Notes: a model not told the origin generated them from the sequence alone. DNA of 64,000 nt from Streptomyces oceani (GCF_001751245.1 NZ_LJGU01000127.1:379290-443289), one strand, 5' to 3'. Positions 27,967 through 38,094 are shown, counted from the stretch's first letter. Program-made: numbers and translations.

Positions 27967-29003
27967 TCCCCTTCGACTACCAGCGTGCAGCTGCCCCTGC
28001 CGACGCCGTCGCCGCCGTGGCCGGCCGACCCGGCGCCGCCTTCCTCGGCGGTGGCACCAACCTGGTGGACCACATGAAACTGGGTGTCGCCGGGCCGGAC
28101 CTCGTGGTGGACGTGTCCGAACTACCACTGAACCACGTACTGGAGACGGACACCGGAGCCCTGCGGATCGGCGCCACCGTGCGCAACAGCGACCTAGCGG
28201 CGCACCCGCTCGTGCGGCGCCGTTATCCGGCGCTCTGCCGGGCCTTGCTGTCCGGGGCCTCCGGACAGCTGCGGAACGCCGCGACGACCGCGGGGAATCT
28301 CCTCCAGCGCACCCGATGCCCGTACTTCCAGGACACCAGCACGCCCTGCAACAAGCGGGAGCCGGGCACGGGATGTTCAGCGATCGGCGGACACACCCGG
28401 GAGCAGGCCATCCTGGGGGCCTCGGCACACTGCATCGCCGTCCATCCCTCTGACATGGCGGTGGCGATGCTCGCGCTGGACGCCTCGGTCGGGGTGCTCG
28501 GCCCGTACGGTGAACGCACCCTGCCGCTGGACGCCTTGCACCGCCTCCCCGGCGACGCACCCGAGCAGGACACGGTCCTACGGCACGGTGAGTTGATCAC
28601 CGACGTGGAGTTGCCGGCACGCCGATTCGCCGCGCGCTCCACCTACCGGAAGGTGCGGGACCGCGCGTCGTACGCCTTCGCCTTGGTGTCCGTCGCCGCC
28701 GCGCTGGATCTGGACGATGGTGTGGTGCGGGACGCACGCGTCGCATTGGGCGGGGTGGCACACGCTCCATGGCGCGCTACCCGGGCGGAGGAGGTGCTGC
28801 GCGGCGCGGTCGCGAGCGAGGGCACCTTCCGCCAGGCCGCGGACGCCGAACTGACGGCGGCCCGACCATACGGGGGTAACGCGTACAAGGTTCCGATGGT
28901 GCGCAACACGCTGGTGGCAGTGCTGCGAGGGCTCACCGCCGAGCGTCCTGATCGACCGTACCCGGGCTGGCACGGTCCGGGCCTGGAGGAGGAGAGCGGA
29001 TGA
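27963..29003 (+). CDS. Aldehyde/xanthine oxidoreductase FAD-binding subunit (PaoB/YagS type)
   Basis: A 346-residue subunit of the CO-dehydrogenase flavoprotein family. The FAD site is [18 protein letters not shown] Cys-rich loop ([21 protein letters not shown]) matches the extra [4Fe-4S] cluster loop of E. coli PaoB (YagS), which distinguishes this type from xanthine dehydrogenases. The C-terminal domain has [20 protein letters not shown]. The ATG at 27963 overlaps the previous stop, and the next gene's ATG overlaps this stop, indicating translational coupling. It should carry FAD and pass electrons to the acceptor. Confidence 0.93.
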   Translation: MIPFDYQRAAAPADAVAAVAGRPGAAFLGGGTNLVDHMKLGVAGPDLVVDVSELPLNHVLETDTGALRIGATVRNSDLAAHPLVRRRYPALCRALLSGASGQLRNAATTAGNLLQRTRCPYFQDTSTPCNKREPGTGCSAIGGHTREQAILGASAHCIAVHPSDMAVAMLALDASVGVLGPYGERTLPLDALHRLPGDAPEQDTVLRHGELITDVELPARRFAARSTYRKVRDRASYAFALVSVAAALDLDDGVVRDARVALGGVAHAPWRATRAEEVLRGAVASEGTFRQAADAELTAARPYGGNAYKVPMVRNTLVAVLRGLTAERPDRPYPGWHGPGLEEESG

Positions 29004-31174
29004 CAACGGGAGCGAGGTCCCGTGCCGTCGGTACGCCGGTGGCACGGGTGGAAGGCCACGCCAAGGTGACCGGCACCGCGCGGTACGCCTACGAGCAGCC
29101 GGCCGGCGCCGGCCCACCCCTGTACGCCCACCCCGTGCTCTCCACGGTGCCGCACGGTCGAGTCCGCGCGTTGGAGACCATGGCGGCGCGCACCCTGGAC
29201 GGTGTGGTGACGGTGCTCACGCCGGACAACGCCGGCCAGCTGGATGATCTGCGCGGGGCGCAGGACGGTGAACTGGCGGTCCTGCAGTCGAACGAGGTCG
29301 CTTTCCGTGGCCAGTTCATCGCAGTGGTGGTCGCGGAGTCACCGGAGGCAGCCCAGCAGGCGGCCGGACTCGTGGAGGCGGACTACGACGAGTTGCCGCA
29401 CCACACCGAACTCCGTGGTGACAGCGGTGACCTCTACACCCCGGAGCGGGTCAATCCGGCGTTCGCCCCGGACACCGTCGAAGGGGACGTGGACGGTGCT
29501 CTCGATTCCGCCGAACACATGGTTGACGTCACTTACCTGACGCCGATGGAACACAACAACCCGATGGAACCGCACGCTGCGGTGGCCCTCTGGGAAGCCG
29601 AGGGTGGGCCAGCGGACCGGCCGATCCCGGCAGGCTCCGACGCCGAGCGGCCCTCCTCGGACGGCGTGGCCACGGTGCGACTGACGCTGTACGCCTCGAC
29701 TCAGGGCGCGCACACCGTACGCTCCACTCTCGCGCCGCTCTTCGGCCTGCGGAAGGAGGAGATGCGCGTGGTGTCGCCCCATGTGGGCGGCGGTTTCGGC
29801 TCAAAGGGGATGCCGCACGCGCACGACGTGCTCGCGGTGCTCTGTGCCCGAGCGGTACCGGGCCGTGCGGTGAAACTGGCGCTCACTCGACAGCAGACGT
29901 TCTCGCTGGCGGGTCATCGGACACCGACACTGCAACGGCTGCGGCTGGCCGCGGACTCAACCGGACGGATGGCGGCGGTGGCCCATGAGGTCACCGAACA
30001 CACGTCAACGGTCAAGGAGTTCGCCGAACAGACGGCCTGTGGCACCCGAATGATGTACGCGGCTCCGAACCGACGTACCGCACACCGGCTGGCCGCCCTG
30101 AACGTGCCGGTGCCCTCGTGGATGCGGGCACCGGGTGAGGCGCCGGGAATCTTCGCACTGGAGACGGCCATGGACGAGCTCGCCTCAGCATGTGAGCTCG
30201 ATCCGATCGAGTTGCGTCTGCGAAACGATCCGCCCCTCGATCCGGAGTCCGGAAAGCCCTGGTCCGGTCGCCGGCTGGTCGAATGCCTCCGGCAAGGCGC
30301 CCGCCGGTTCGGCTGGCAGGAGGGGCCCCCGGGATCACGCCGACGCCGGGAAGGCGATCAGCTGGTGGGCATGGGCGTGGCTGCGTCGACCTACCCGTGT
30401 TACACCTCTCCGGGCTCCCGCGCGCTCGTGCGTCATGACGGGACTGAGCACTACACCGTGCGTATCGGTGCGGCGGACATAGGCACCGGCACCTGGACCA
30501 CACTCACCCAGATCGCCGCCGACGCGCTGGACCGCCCGGTCGAGGCGGTGACCGTGGAGATCGGCGACACGGACCTGCCCCACGCGACCGTGGCGGGCGG
30601 CTCCTCCGGGATGGCCTCCTGGGGGCCCACCATCGTGGCCACCGCGCGCCGGTTCCGTACGGAGCACGGGCAACAGCCGGCGGCCGGTGCGGTCATGACC
30701 GGCGAGTTGCCGGACAACCCGGATGCCGAGCAGTTCGCGCTGCATTCGTTCGGCGCGCAGTTCGCGGAAGTGCGGGTGGATGTTGACACCGGAGAGGTAC
30801 GCGTGACTCGGATGCTCGGAGTGTTCTCCGCGGGCCGGATCATCAACCCCCGTACGGCCCGGTCCCAGTTCATCGGTGGCATGACCATGGGTCTCTCCAT
30901 GGCCCTCCATGAGCACGGTGTCCTGGACCACCGGACGGGGCACGTCGTCAACCACGACCTGGCGAGCTATCACATCGCCGCCCATGCCGATATCGCCGAT
31001 GTCGAGGCCGAGTGGCTGGAGGAAACCGATCCGCACGCCAACACGATGGGATCACGGGGAATCGGCGAGATAGGGATCGTGGGGGCACCGGCGGCCGTGG
31101 TCAACGCCGTTTACGACGCCACAGGCATACGGGGGCGAAGCCTCCCACTCACCCCGGACAAACTGGTGCGCTGA
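29000..31174 (+). CDS. Aldehyde/xanthine oxidoreductase molybdenum-cofactor subunit (PaoC/YagR type)
   Basis: A 724-residue catalytic subunit. Molybdopterin-binding landmarks are visible: [12 protein letters not shown] near residue 263, '[12 protein letters not shown]' in the middle, and [12 protein letters not shown]. The catalytic Glu is in [20 protein letters not shown] near the C terminus. The substrate should be an aldehyde, from the paoABC-like composition of the operon; the exact one is not deducible. GGAGGAGAG precedes the ATG. No XdhC-like chaperone gene is adjacent, so maturation factors must lie elsewhere. Confidence 0.94.
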   Translation: MTTGARSRAVGTPVARVEGHAKVTGTARYAYEQPAGAGPPLYAHPVLSTVPHGRVRALETMAARTLDGVVTVLTPDNAGQLDDLRGAQDGELAVLQSNEVAFRGQFIAVVVAESPEAAQQAAGLVEADYDELPHHTELRGDSGDLYTPERVNPAFAPDTVEGDVDGALDSAEHMVDVTYLTPMEHNNPMEPHAAVALWEAEGGPADRPIPAGSDAERPSSDGVATVRLTLYASTQGAHTVRSTLAPLFGLRKEEMRVVSPHVGGGFGSKGMPHAHDVLAVLCARAVPGRAVKLALTRQQTFSLAGHRTPTLQRLRLAADSTGRMAAVAHEVTEHTSTVKEFAEQTACGTRMMYAAPNRRTAHRLAALNVPVPSWMRAPGEAPGIFALETAMDELASACELDPIELRLRNDPPLDPESGKPWSGRRLVECLRQGARRFGWQEGPPGSRRRREGDQLVGMGVAASTYPCYTSPGSRALVRHDGTEHYTVRIGAADIGTGTWTTLTQIAADALDRPVEAVTVEIGDTDLPHATVAGGSSGMASWGPTIVATARRFRTEHGQQPAAGAVMTGELPDNPDAEQFALHSFGAQFAEVRVDVDTGEVRVTRMLGVFSAGRIINPRTARSQFIGGMTMGLSMALHEHGVLDHRTGHVVNHDLASYHIAAHADIADVEAEWLEETDPHANTMGSRGIGEIGIVGAPAAVVNAVYDATGIRGRSLPLTPDKLVR

Positions 31175-31186
31175 GAAGAGCGGATC

Positions 31187-31216
31187 GGGCCTCCCGGGAA
31201 GCCCTTCTTTCGGGAG
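31187..31216 (+). terminator. Possible terminator hairpins after the molybdo-oxidoreductase operon
   Basis: The stretch GGGCCTCCCGGGAAGCCC (31187-31204) is a near-palindrome followed by TTCTTT. Alternatively CTCCCG (31191-31196) pairs with CGGGAG (31211-31216). Either could end the operon, but neither is long. Confidence 0.4.
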
Positions 31217-31397
31217 CACCGCTTCGGCAACTCGATCAGGGCACCGGAACACACGAGATGGCCGGCGTGCACGGTGGGAATGGCGTACGCACCCCTACGC
31301 ACGCACCACGAGGACGCAGGGGCGGAATCACCGAGACAACCCCGAAAGGCCAGCTCGGTGACCATCCGTCCTGACCGCCGTGAGCACGGCGTATCCG

Positions 31398-32894
31398 TCA
31401 GTGGTTTCGGGGGAAGCCCAGGTTGATGCCCCCACTGTCCGCTGGATCCGGCCAGCGGGTGGTGATCACCTTCCCCCGGGTGTAGAAGGCGATCCCGTCG
31501 TTTCCGTACACGTGCAGGTCGCCGAAGAGTGAGTCCTTCCAACCGCCGAAGGAATGGTGCCCCACCGGCACCGGAATCGGCACGTTGACGCCCACCATCC
31601 CGGCCTCGACCTCCAGTTGGAAGCGGCGAGCCGCGCCACCGTCCCGGGTGAAGACGGCCGTGCCGTTCCCCCAGGGGGAATTGTTGATCAGCGCCAGCGC
31701 CTCGTCATAGGTCTCGGCTCGTACGACACACAGCACGGGCCCGAAGATCTCGTCCCGGTACGCGTCAGACGCCGGACGCACCTTGTCCAGCAACGAGACT
31801 CCGAGGAAGAAGCCTTGCTCATGCCCCGACACCGACAGCGCCGTACCGTCCACCACCACCTCCGCACCCTGGTCGGCCGCTCCTCGGACGTAACCGGCGA
31901 CCTTCTCCCGGTGTTCAGCGGTGATCAGCGGCCCCATCTCGGAATCCGGGTCGTTGCCGGGACCGATGCGGAGGTTCCTGGCACGTTCGGCGATCTTGTC
32001 GACCAGTTCGTCAGCCACCGAGTCGATAGCGACCACGACCGATACGGCCATGCACCGCTCACCGGCCGAGCCATACGCGGCGTTGACCGCGTTATCCGCG
32101 GCGTGGTCGAGATCCGCGTCCGGGAGCACGAGCATGTGGTTCTTGGCACCACCCAGCGCCTGCACCCGCTTGCCGTGACGTACGCCTTCCTGCTGGACGT
32201 ACCGCGCGATGGGAGTGGAGCCGACGAACGACACGGCGGAGACGTCCGGGTGTTCCAAGAGCCGGTCGACCGCCACCTTGTCGCCACCCACGACATTCAG
32301 CACACCGTCCGGGAGTCCCGCCTCCGCGGCGAGTTCGGCCAACCGGTAGGCGGCGGACGGGTCCTTCTCACTGGGCTTCAGCACGAAGGTGTTCCCACAG
32401 GCGATCGCGAGCGGGAACATCCACAACGGCACCATCGCGGGGAAGTTGAACGGGGTGATGCCTGTGACCACCCCGAGCGGCTGCCGAATGGCGGAGACAT
32501 CCACCCGTGTGGACACCTCGGTGGACAGTTCGCCCTTGAGCTTGTCCGCCAGCCCGCAAGCGAGTTCCACGATCTCCATACCGCGGGCCACCTCACCCAG
32601 CGCGTCGGAGTGCACCTTGCCGTGCTCCGCGGTGATCAGCCGGGCGATCTCCTCCCGGTGCGCGTCCAGCAACTGCCGATACGCGAACAGGATCGCGGTA
32701 CGCCGAGCCAGCGAGTAGTGTCCCCACTCCTGGTACGCCTCCTTCGCGGCCGCGACAGCCTGGTCGACCTCCTCGGCACTGGCGAGGGCGATCCGGGTGG
32801 GTTGCTCCCCGGTGGCGGGGTCGTAGACCGGGCCGTACGCGCCGGTGCTGCCGTCGGTGTGTTTACCACCGATCCAGTGGCCGAGGGTCTTCAT
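31398..32894 (-). CDS. mmsA: Methylmalonate/malonate-semialdehyde dehydrogenase (CoA-acylating), IolA/MmsA
   Basis: A 498-residue aldehyde dehydrogenase of the CoA-acylating type. Motifs: GVVTGITPFNFPAMVPLWMFPLAIACGNTFVLKPSEKDPS, the NAD-binding SFVGSTPIARYV, QALGGAKNHMLVLPDAD, and the catalytic Cys in AAYGSAGERCMAVS. It oxidises malonate semialdehyde to acetyl-CoA in inositol breakdown and methylmalonate semialdehyde in valine breakdown (Streptomyces name msdA). ATG at 32894 gives the conserved start MKTLGHWIGGK. It lies downstream of iolD, iolB, the aldolase-like gene and iolC on the same strand, with a 172-bp gap before it. Confidence 0.95.
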   Translation of the reverse strand: MKTLGHWIGGKHTDGSTGAYGPVYDPATGEQPTRIALASAEEVDQAVAAAKEAYQEWGHYSLARRTAILFAYRQLLDAHREEIARLITAEHGKVHSDALGEVARGMEIVELACGLADKLKGELSTEVSTRVDVSAIRQPLGVVTGITPFNFPAMVPLWMFPLAIACGNTFVLKPSEKDPSAAYRLAELAAEAGLPDGVLNVVGGDKVAVDRLLEHPDVSAVSFVGSTPIARYVQQEGVRHGKRVQALGGAKNHMLVLPDADLDHAADNAVNAAYGSAGERCMAVSVVVAIDSVADELVDKIAERARNLRIGPGNDPDSEMGPLITAEHREKVAGYVRGAADQGAEVVVDGTALSVSGHEQGFFLGVSLLDKVRPASDAYRDEIFGPVLCVVRAETYDEALALINNSPWGNGTAVFTRDGGAARRFQLEVEAGMVGVNVPIPVPVGHHSFGGWKDSLFGDLHVYGNDGIAFYTRGKVITTRWPDPADSGGINLGFPRNH

Positions 32895-33066
32895 CGGATT
32901 CCCAATTCTCTCGTAGCGGTTCTGGTTGGGCTTGGATGCCCTTTCCAGGGGCTCGGGCGAGTGGTGCGTGGGTGGGTCAGTACTCGCCCGGATCGGGTGG
33001 GGGGAAACGTCTTCCGGCAAACCGAGCGTCTCCCGGGCAGCCTTGACATCACCGGACCGTCCTGGG

Positions 33067-34929
33067 CTACAGCTGCCGGCGTCTGTCCGCCAGCCGACGT
33101 TCGTACTCCACTCGGGCAGCGCGCGCCGCAGGCCGGGCCGCTGTCTCCGCCACCGGCACGTCCCACCAGGCCTGCGCTTCGGGGGCGGTGGACGTCGGAT
33201 CGGTCTCGACGTATACACAGGTGGGGTGTCGGGCCTCCCGGGCGTCCCGCAGCGCGGCACGCAACTCCCGTACGCTGTCAGCCCGGAGCACCTCCATGCC
33301 GAGGGACGCGGCGTTCGCGGCCAGGTCGACGGGCAGCGGGTCCGCGGTGTAGTCACCGTCCGGCGCGGGGTACCGGTAGGCGGTGCCGTATCCCTCACCG
33401 CCGGTCGCCTCGGAGAGACCGCCGATGGACGCGTAGCCGTGGTTCTGGATCAACACGATCTTGAGCGGGAGCCGGTGCTGCACGGCGGTGACGATCTCGG
33501 TGGGCAGCATAAGGTAACTGCCGTCTCCGACGAGGGCCCACACCGGTCGCTCTGGATCGGCGAGCAACACGCCGAGGGCGCCGGGGATCTCGTAACCCAT
33601 ACAGGAGAAGCCGTACTCCACGTGATACTGCCGCGGCGACCGGGCCCGCCACAGCTTGTGCAGGTCACCGGGCAGCGAGCCGGCGGCGTTGATCACCACG
33701 TCCGACTCGTCGACAACCTCGTCCAGCGCGCCCAACAGTTGGGTCTGCGTGGGCCGGGCGGCGCCGTCCCCACCGTCATAGGCGGCCCGCACCACGCGTT
33801 CCCAGGCACCTCGGCGCCTCTGGTACTCCCTCTCGTACTCCTTCTCGACCCGGTGACCGCGCAGCGCGTCGGTGAGCGCTTCCAGGCCGCTGCGCGCGTC
33901 GGCGACCAGCGTGTGCGCGTTGAGCTTGTGCGCGTCGAACGGGGTGACGTTGAGGTTGACGAACCGGACTCCGGGGTGGGCGAAGAGGGTGCCGGACGCG
34001 GTCGTGAAATCGGTGTAGCGGGTGCCGACCCCAAGCACCACGTCCGCGGTGCGCGCGATCTCGTCCGCGGCTGCCGTGCCAGTGTGGCCGATCCCGCCCA
34101 GTTCCGCGGGATGGTCGTGACGCAACGCCCCCTTCCCGGCCTGGGTGGTTGCGACGGGGATTCCGGTGGCGTCGGCGAACGCCCGCAGCGCCTCCGCCGC
34201 TTCGCTGTGCTGCACGCCGCCGCCCGCGACGACCAACGGGCGAGCGGCGGACCGTACGACGGTGGCGGCCGCCGCCAGAGCGAGGGGCTCCGGCGGCGGC
34301 CGTCGCACCTGCCAGTCCCGTTCCGCGAAGAACTCCGCCGGCCAGTCGAAGGCTTCGGCCTGTACGTCCTGCGGCAGCGCCAGTGTGACCGCCCCGGTCT
34401 CCGCGGGATCGGACAGGACCCGCATCGCCTCCAGCGCCACGGGAATCAACACTTCCGGACGCACCACCCGGTCGAAGTATCGGGATACCGGCCGGAGCAC
34501 GTCGTTGACCGAGATGTCGCCCGCATGGGGCACCTCGAGTTGTTGCAGCACCGGATCAGCCGGCCGGGTGGCGAAGGTGTCACCGGGCAGCAGAAGCACG
34601 GGCAGCCGGTTCACGGTGGCCAGTGCCGCCCCGGTGGCCAGATTGGTGGCGCCCGGCCCGATGGAGGTGGTGACCGCCTGTGCGCGCAACCGGTTCGAGT
34701 GACGGGCGTAACCGACGGCCGCGTGCACCATGGCTTGTTCGTTACGGCCCTGCAGGTAGGGCATGTTGGCGCGGTGCTCCACCAGGGCTTGTCCGATCCC
34801 CGCGACGTTGCCGTGCCCGAAGATCCCCCAACAGGCACCCAGCAATCGCTGCCGGTTGTCGTCTCGCACGGTGTACTGCGCGGTCATGAAACGCACCAGC
34901 GCCTGCGCGACGGTGAGCCGCACGGTCAT
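33067..34929 (-). CDS. iolD: 3D-(3,5/4)-trihydroxycyclohexane-1,2-dione acylhydrolase, IolD
   Basis: A 620-residue thiamine-diphosphate enzyme that opens the inositol ring (third committed step). Visible: GRNEQAMVHAAVGYARHSNRLRAQAVTTSIGPGATNL, which contains the TPP-activating Glu, and the C-terminal TPP-binding region with WALVGDGSYLM and IVLIQNHGYASIGGLSEATGGEGYG. Its ATG overlaps the stop of iolB (ATGA), so the two are coupled. Length agrees with the family (about 620-640). Confidence 0.96.
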   Translation of the reverse strand: MTVRLTVAQALVRFMTAQYTVRDDNRQRLLGACWGIFGHGNVAGIGQALVEHRANMPYLQGRNEQAMVHAAVGYARHSNRLRAQAVTTSIGPGATNLATGAALATVNRLPVLLLPGDTFATRPADPVLQQLEVPHAGDISVNDVLRPVSRYFDRVVRPEVLIPVALEAMRVLSDPAETGAVTLALPQDVQAEAFDWPAEFFAERDWQVRRPPPEPLALAAAATVVRSAARPLVVAGGGVQHSEAAEALRAFADATGIPVATTQAGKGALRHDHPAELGGIGHTGTAAADEIARTADVVLGVGTRYTDFTTASGTLFAHPGVRFVNLNVTPFDAHKLNAHTLVADARSGLEALTDALRGHRVEKEYEREYQRRRGAWERVVRAAYDGGDGAARPTQTQLLGALDEVVDESDVVINAAGSLPGDLHKLWRARSPRQYHVEYGFSCMGYEIPGALGVLLADPERPVWALVGDGSYLMLPTEIVTAVQHRLPLKIVLIQNHGYASIGGLSEATGGEGYGTAYRYPAPDGDYTADPLPVDLAANAASLGMEVLRADSVRELRAALRDAREARHPTCVYVETDPTSTAPEAQAWWDVPVAETAARPAARAARVEYERRLADRRRQL

Positions 34930-35954
34930 GACGTCATCCCTTCCCCGGCGGCGCCGGACGCCCCGGTTTCCCCGGCGTCCCCTGGGGGCCCGGTCTCCCC
35001 GACCGGCCCGACTGTCTGCCGGCCGCTGCTCCGCCGCGCGGGGTCCATCGCCGGCGCCGTGTACCGCGGCAGCCGCGGGTCCACCGGCTGGTCTTCCCAA
35101 CTGCTCCGAATCCAGGCGTGCTCGGGATGATCCCGGATCAGCCACTCGCGCGCCGAGCCCGGGCCGGCCATCACGTTGAGGTAGTACATGTCATGTCCCG
35201 GAGCAGCGATGGAGGGACCGTGCCAGCCATCCGGAATCAGGACGGCGTCTCCGCTGCGCACCTCGGCGAGTACGTCGGTACGGCTGTCCGGACCGGAAGG
35301 AGTGACGCGCTGGTATCCGACACCTTCCGTCCCGTCATGAGCGGCGATCTCGTAGTAGTAGATCTCCTCGAGTTCGCTCTCCTCTCCCGGACTCTGCTCG
35401 TCGTGCTTGTGCGGCGGGTACGACGACCAGTTGCCGCCCGGAGTGAGCACCTCGACGGCGATCAGGTTGTCCGCCTCGAAAGCCCCGGCCGCGGCGAAGT
35501 TGTTGACCTGGCGGGAGCAGTTCCCCCGCCCCCGCAGTTCGACCGAGACCTCAGCCGCGGGACCGTATCGTGCCGGAAGTCGGCGCGCGCAACGAGCCCC
35601 GGCGAGTGCGAACCGTCCGCCTCGCGTGCTGGAGATCCACAGCTCTCCGTCTCGGGGCGCGTAGACGAAGTCGGTGACGCCGCTGAAGACGCTGTCCCGA
35701 CCGTGCAGTTCGAAGTCCCGCCGTGTGCTGTCCGCCCGCACGGCCACGGTGCAGCCGCCGCCCAGCGGCAGGACGATCCACTCGCTGTCGCCGGTGGCGA
35801 ACCGGTGGCGGCCGCCCGGCGGCAGTTCGAGGACCCGCAGTGCGGAGTAGTCCCAGCCGGCGCTCTCCGGTGCGACGTCGAGCACGTACGGCGAGCCCGG
35901 GGCCTCCGAGTCGCCCTCGGTGCCCGCCAGCCGGTGGAAGCCGTGGTTCCTCAT
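34926..35954 (-). CDS. iolB: 5-deoxy-glucuronate isomerase, IolB, with a collagen-like C-terminal tail
   Basis: A 342-residue bicupin isomerase that converts 5-deoxy-glucuronate to 5-keto-2-deoxygluconate. Conserved stretches: GGRHRFATGDSEWIVLPLGG, SVFSGVTDFVYAPRD, SYPPHKHDE with metal-binding His/Glu, EEIYYYEI, and VLIPDGWHGPSIAAPGHDMYYLNVMAG. The normal domain ends near residue 300. It is followed by about 40 extra residues that include eight Gly-X-Y triplets (GPVGETGPPGDAGETG and onward, residues 316-339). Family members normally lack this. The tail sits just before the iolD start. Confidence 0.94.
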   Translation of the reverse strand: MRNHGFHRLAGTEGDSEAPGSPYVLDVAPESAGWDYSALRVLELPPGGRHRFATGDSEWIVLPLGGGCTVAVRADSTRRDFELHGRDSVFSGVTDFVYAPRDGELWISSTRGGRFALAGARCARRLPARYGPAAEVSVELRGRGNCSRQVNNFAAAGAFEADNLIAVEVLTPGGNWSSYPPHKHDEQSPGEESELEEIYYYEIAAHDGTEGVGYQRVTPSGPDSRTDVLAEVRSGDAVLIPDGWHGPSIAAPGHDMYYLNVMAGPGSAREWLIRDHPEHAWIRSSWEDQPVDPRLPRYTAPAMDPARRSSGRQTVGPVGETGPPGDAGETGASGAAGEGMTS

Positions 35955-35981
35955 CTCTTCACCCTTCCTCTCCGGGACCGA

Positions 35982-36863
35982 TCAGAGCAGTCCGACGGCG
36001 GTGTCCACCGCCGCCTCGACGTCCCCGTCCACCGGATAGAGCAGCGCACGACCCACCACCAGTCCCTGCACCGTCGGCAGCCGCAGGGCGGTGCGCCAAC
36101 TGTCGTACGTCTCCTCCGGATCGCCGTCGAGGTCTCCACCTAGGAGCACGGCTGGCAGGGTGGACGCGGCCAGCGCCTCGGCCATCCGGCCGGGGTCCTC
36201 CGTGACCGGGACCTTCAACCAGGTGTACGCGGAGGTGCCGCCGAGTCCGGAGGCGATGGCCAGCGAGGTGGCAACCGCCTCCGGAGACAGGTCATTCCGC
36301 AGCCGGCCGCCAACCCGCCTACTGAGGAACGGCTCGACGAATACCGGCAGTTTCCGCTCGGCCATCGCATCGACCATCCGTGCCGTGGACAGCAGCGTGC
36401 TGAGCGTGCCCTCGTCCTCGTGGTCGATACGCAGCAGCAGCTTGCCGGCGTCGAAGCGGAGTCGCCCAATGTCCTGGGCCCGGTGCCCCGTAAAGCGATC
36501 GTCCAGCTCGAACGCCGCGCCGGACAGGCCGCCCCGGTTCATCGAGCCCACGACCACCCGCTCCTCCAACGCCCCCAGCAACAAAAGGTCGTCCAGGATG
36601 TCGGCGGTGCCGAGCACGCCGTCCACCCCGGGTCGCGCCAGCGCACGGCACAGTCGTTCCAGCAGGTCGGCGCGGTCGGCCATGGCCGTCTTTCGGTCTC
36701 CCACACCGAGCATGCCCCGGGCCGGGTGGTCGGCCGCGAGAATCAGGAGCCGTCCGCTCTCCCCGACCAGCGGGCGCCGTACCCGTCGGGCCGCCGCCTC
36801 GGCGACGGCTTCGGGGTGCCGCGCCCGCAGCGCGGCCAGTTCGGCGGGGCTGATCGGCAACAC
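35982..36863 (-). CDS. TIM-barrel aldolase-like protein of the inositol cluster (Cgl0159-like)
   Basis: A 293-residue protein recognised as the (beta/alpha)8 Cgl0159-like family often found in actinobacterial inositol clusters: LLILAADHPARGMLGVGDR, VDGVLGTADILDDLLLLGAL, VVGSMNRGG, LLLRIDHEDEGTLSTLLSTARMVDAM, PVFVEPFLSRR, and GGDLDGDPEE near the end. It is thought to act as the class I-like aldolase cleaving the 2-deoxy-5-keto-gluconate phosphate in the place of IolJ, but this is inferred. The frame is open to 37049; the GTG at 36863 is chosen since GGAGG lies 5 nt before it and upstream residues overlap iolC. It starts 17 bp after the iolC stop. Confidence 0.85.
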   Translation of the reverse strand: MLPISPAELAALRARHPEAVAEAAARRVRRPLVGESGRLLILAADHPARGMLGVGDRKTAMADRADLLERLCRALARPGVDGVLGTADILDDLLLLGALEERVVVGSMNRGGLSGAAFELDDRFTGHRAQDIGRLRFDAGKLLLRIDHEDEGTLSTLLSTARMVDAMAERKLPVFVEPFLSRRVGGRLRNDLSPEAVATSLAIASGLGGTSAYTWLKVPVTEDPGRMAEALAASTLPAVLLGGDLDGDPEETYDSWRTALRLPTVQGLVVGRALLYPVDGDVEAAVDTAVGLL

Positions 36864-36879
36864 ACTCACCTCCGTCGGG

Positions 36880-37881
36880 TCAGCCGTCGAGCAACGCGTC
36901 GACTTCGGACGGCACGGGCATCGCGGACGAACAGGCGAGCCGGCCGGCGACCAGTGCACCGGCGGCGTTCGCGTAGCGCACCAGGCGGGCGAGGTCCCAG
37001 TCGGCCAGCAGACCGTGGCACAGTGCCCCGCCGAACGCGTCGCCGGCACCGAGTCCGTTCACCACCTCGACCGGATGCGGCGGTAGTTCGGCGATCGTGC
37101 CGTCCCGATGGGCCGCCAACACCCCCTCGGGCCCCTTCTTCACGACGGCGAGCGTGGCCCCGGAGGCGAGCAAGGACTCGGCGCAAGCCCGTGGCTCCCG
37201 AAGGCCGGTGGCGACTTCGCACTCATCAAGGTTGCCCACCGCCACGGAAGCGTGCGCCAGCGCGGCCTGGTAGATCTCGCGGACATCCGCTGCCTCGGTG
37301 CTCCAGAACATCGGCCGCCAGTCCAGGTCCAGGACACTGGCGACTTCCGGCTGCCCCGCTCCCTGTTTCGGATCGACGGCGCTCTGGCCCCCGCCCCCAC
37401 CGTCGCCCCGGGCACGCAGTGCCGCGAGGGTCGCGGACCGGCTCGGCTCCGCGCACAGTCCGGTGCCTGTGACCCAGAGGATACGGGCCGCGCGTACCGC
37501 TTCCAGGTCCAGTTCGGCGGCGTCGATCTCCAGGTCAGGGGCCTTGGGCCAGCGGTAGAAGTAGAGCGGGAAGTGGTCCGGAGGGAATATCTCGCAGAAG
37601 GTGACGGGCGTGGGCAGGTCGCGTACGGGGGTGACCCAGCGGTCATCCACCCCGAACTCCCGCAGGGCCTGGTGACAGTAGTCCCCGAACGGGTCCGTGC
37701 CCGTACGGGTGATGACGGCCGAGGTACGTCCGAGCCGGGCCGCGGCCACGGCCACGTTGGTCGCGGAACCGCCCAGGAACTTCGCGAACGTGTCCACCTC
37801 GGCCAGCCCCACCCCCGTCTGCAGCGGATAGATGTCCACCCCGATGCGTCCCATGGTCAGCACGTCGAAGCTTGGGCTCAT
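36880..37881 (-). CDS. iolC: 5-dehydro-2-deoxygluconokinase, IolC (PfkB family)
   Basis: A 333-residue PfkB sugar kinase. It opens FDVLTMGRIGVDIYPLQTGVGL, has FLGGSATNVAVAAARLG near residue 35, and the ATP-binding/catalytic motif NGLGAGDAFGGALCHGLL near 280. It phosphorylates 5-dehydro-2-deoxygluconate in inositol breakdown. It is the first gene of the minus-strand iol operon (iolC, aldolase-like, iolB, iolD, mmsA). A TTGACA-like promoter lies upstream, and GGAGGG precedes the ATG. Confidence 0.95.
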   Translation of the reverse strand: MSPSFDVLTMGRIGVDIYPLQTGVGLAEVDTFAKFLGGSATNVAVAAARLGRTSAVITRTGTDPFGDYCHQALREFGVDDRWVTPVRDLPTPVTFCEIFPPDHFPLYFYRWPKAPDLEIDAAELDLEAVRAARILWVTGTGLCAEPSRSATLAALRARGDGGGGGQSAVDPKQGAGQPEVASVLDLDWRPMFWSTEAADVREIYQAALAHASVAVGNLDECEVATGLREPRACAESLLASGATLAVVKKGPEGVLAAHRDGTIAELPPHPVEVVNGLGAGDAFGGALCHGLLADWDLARLVRYANAAGALVAGRLACSSAMPVPSEVDALLDG

Positions 37882-37926
37882 ACGGGGTGTCCCTCCGGGG
37901 ATTGGAGCTGACTGCTGACAGCATCC

Positions 37927-37955
37927 GGTGTAGACCCGCGACGGAAGCCTGTCAA
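37927..37955 (-). promoter_or_regulatory. Probable promoter of the iolC operon
   Basis: On the minus strand, TTGACA (37955-37950) is followed after 17 nt by TACACC (37932-37927). A perfect -35 with ideal spacing suggests a vegetative sigma promoter about 45 bp before the iolC start. The adjacent inverted repeat would let a regulator control it. Confidence 0.6.
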
Positions 37956-37961
37956 CGCGAT

Positions 37962-37985
37962 GTCCTTACATAAGAACGTATGGAC
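37962..37985. promoter_or_regulatory. Candidate operator (imperfect inverted repeat) between iolC and the iolE-like gene
   Basis: Left arm GTCCTTACAT (37962-37971) and right arm ACGTATGGAC (37976-37985) pair at 8 of 10 positions across a 4-nt centre. It sits directly beside the -35 element of the iolC promoter and in the divergent intergenic region, where an inositol regulator would be expected. No regulator gene is in the window. Confidence 0.55.
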
Positions 37986-38094
37986 CTTCCGAGACTCCCC
38001 GGTCTATCGTCGGAGTCACGCACCCCCCCGCCCCACCGTCGATCAGGCGAGACTCCCGGCCGGCACAGGGCCGGCACAGGAAGGAGCGTCCCGC

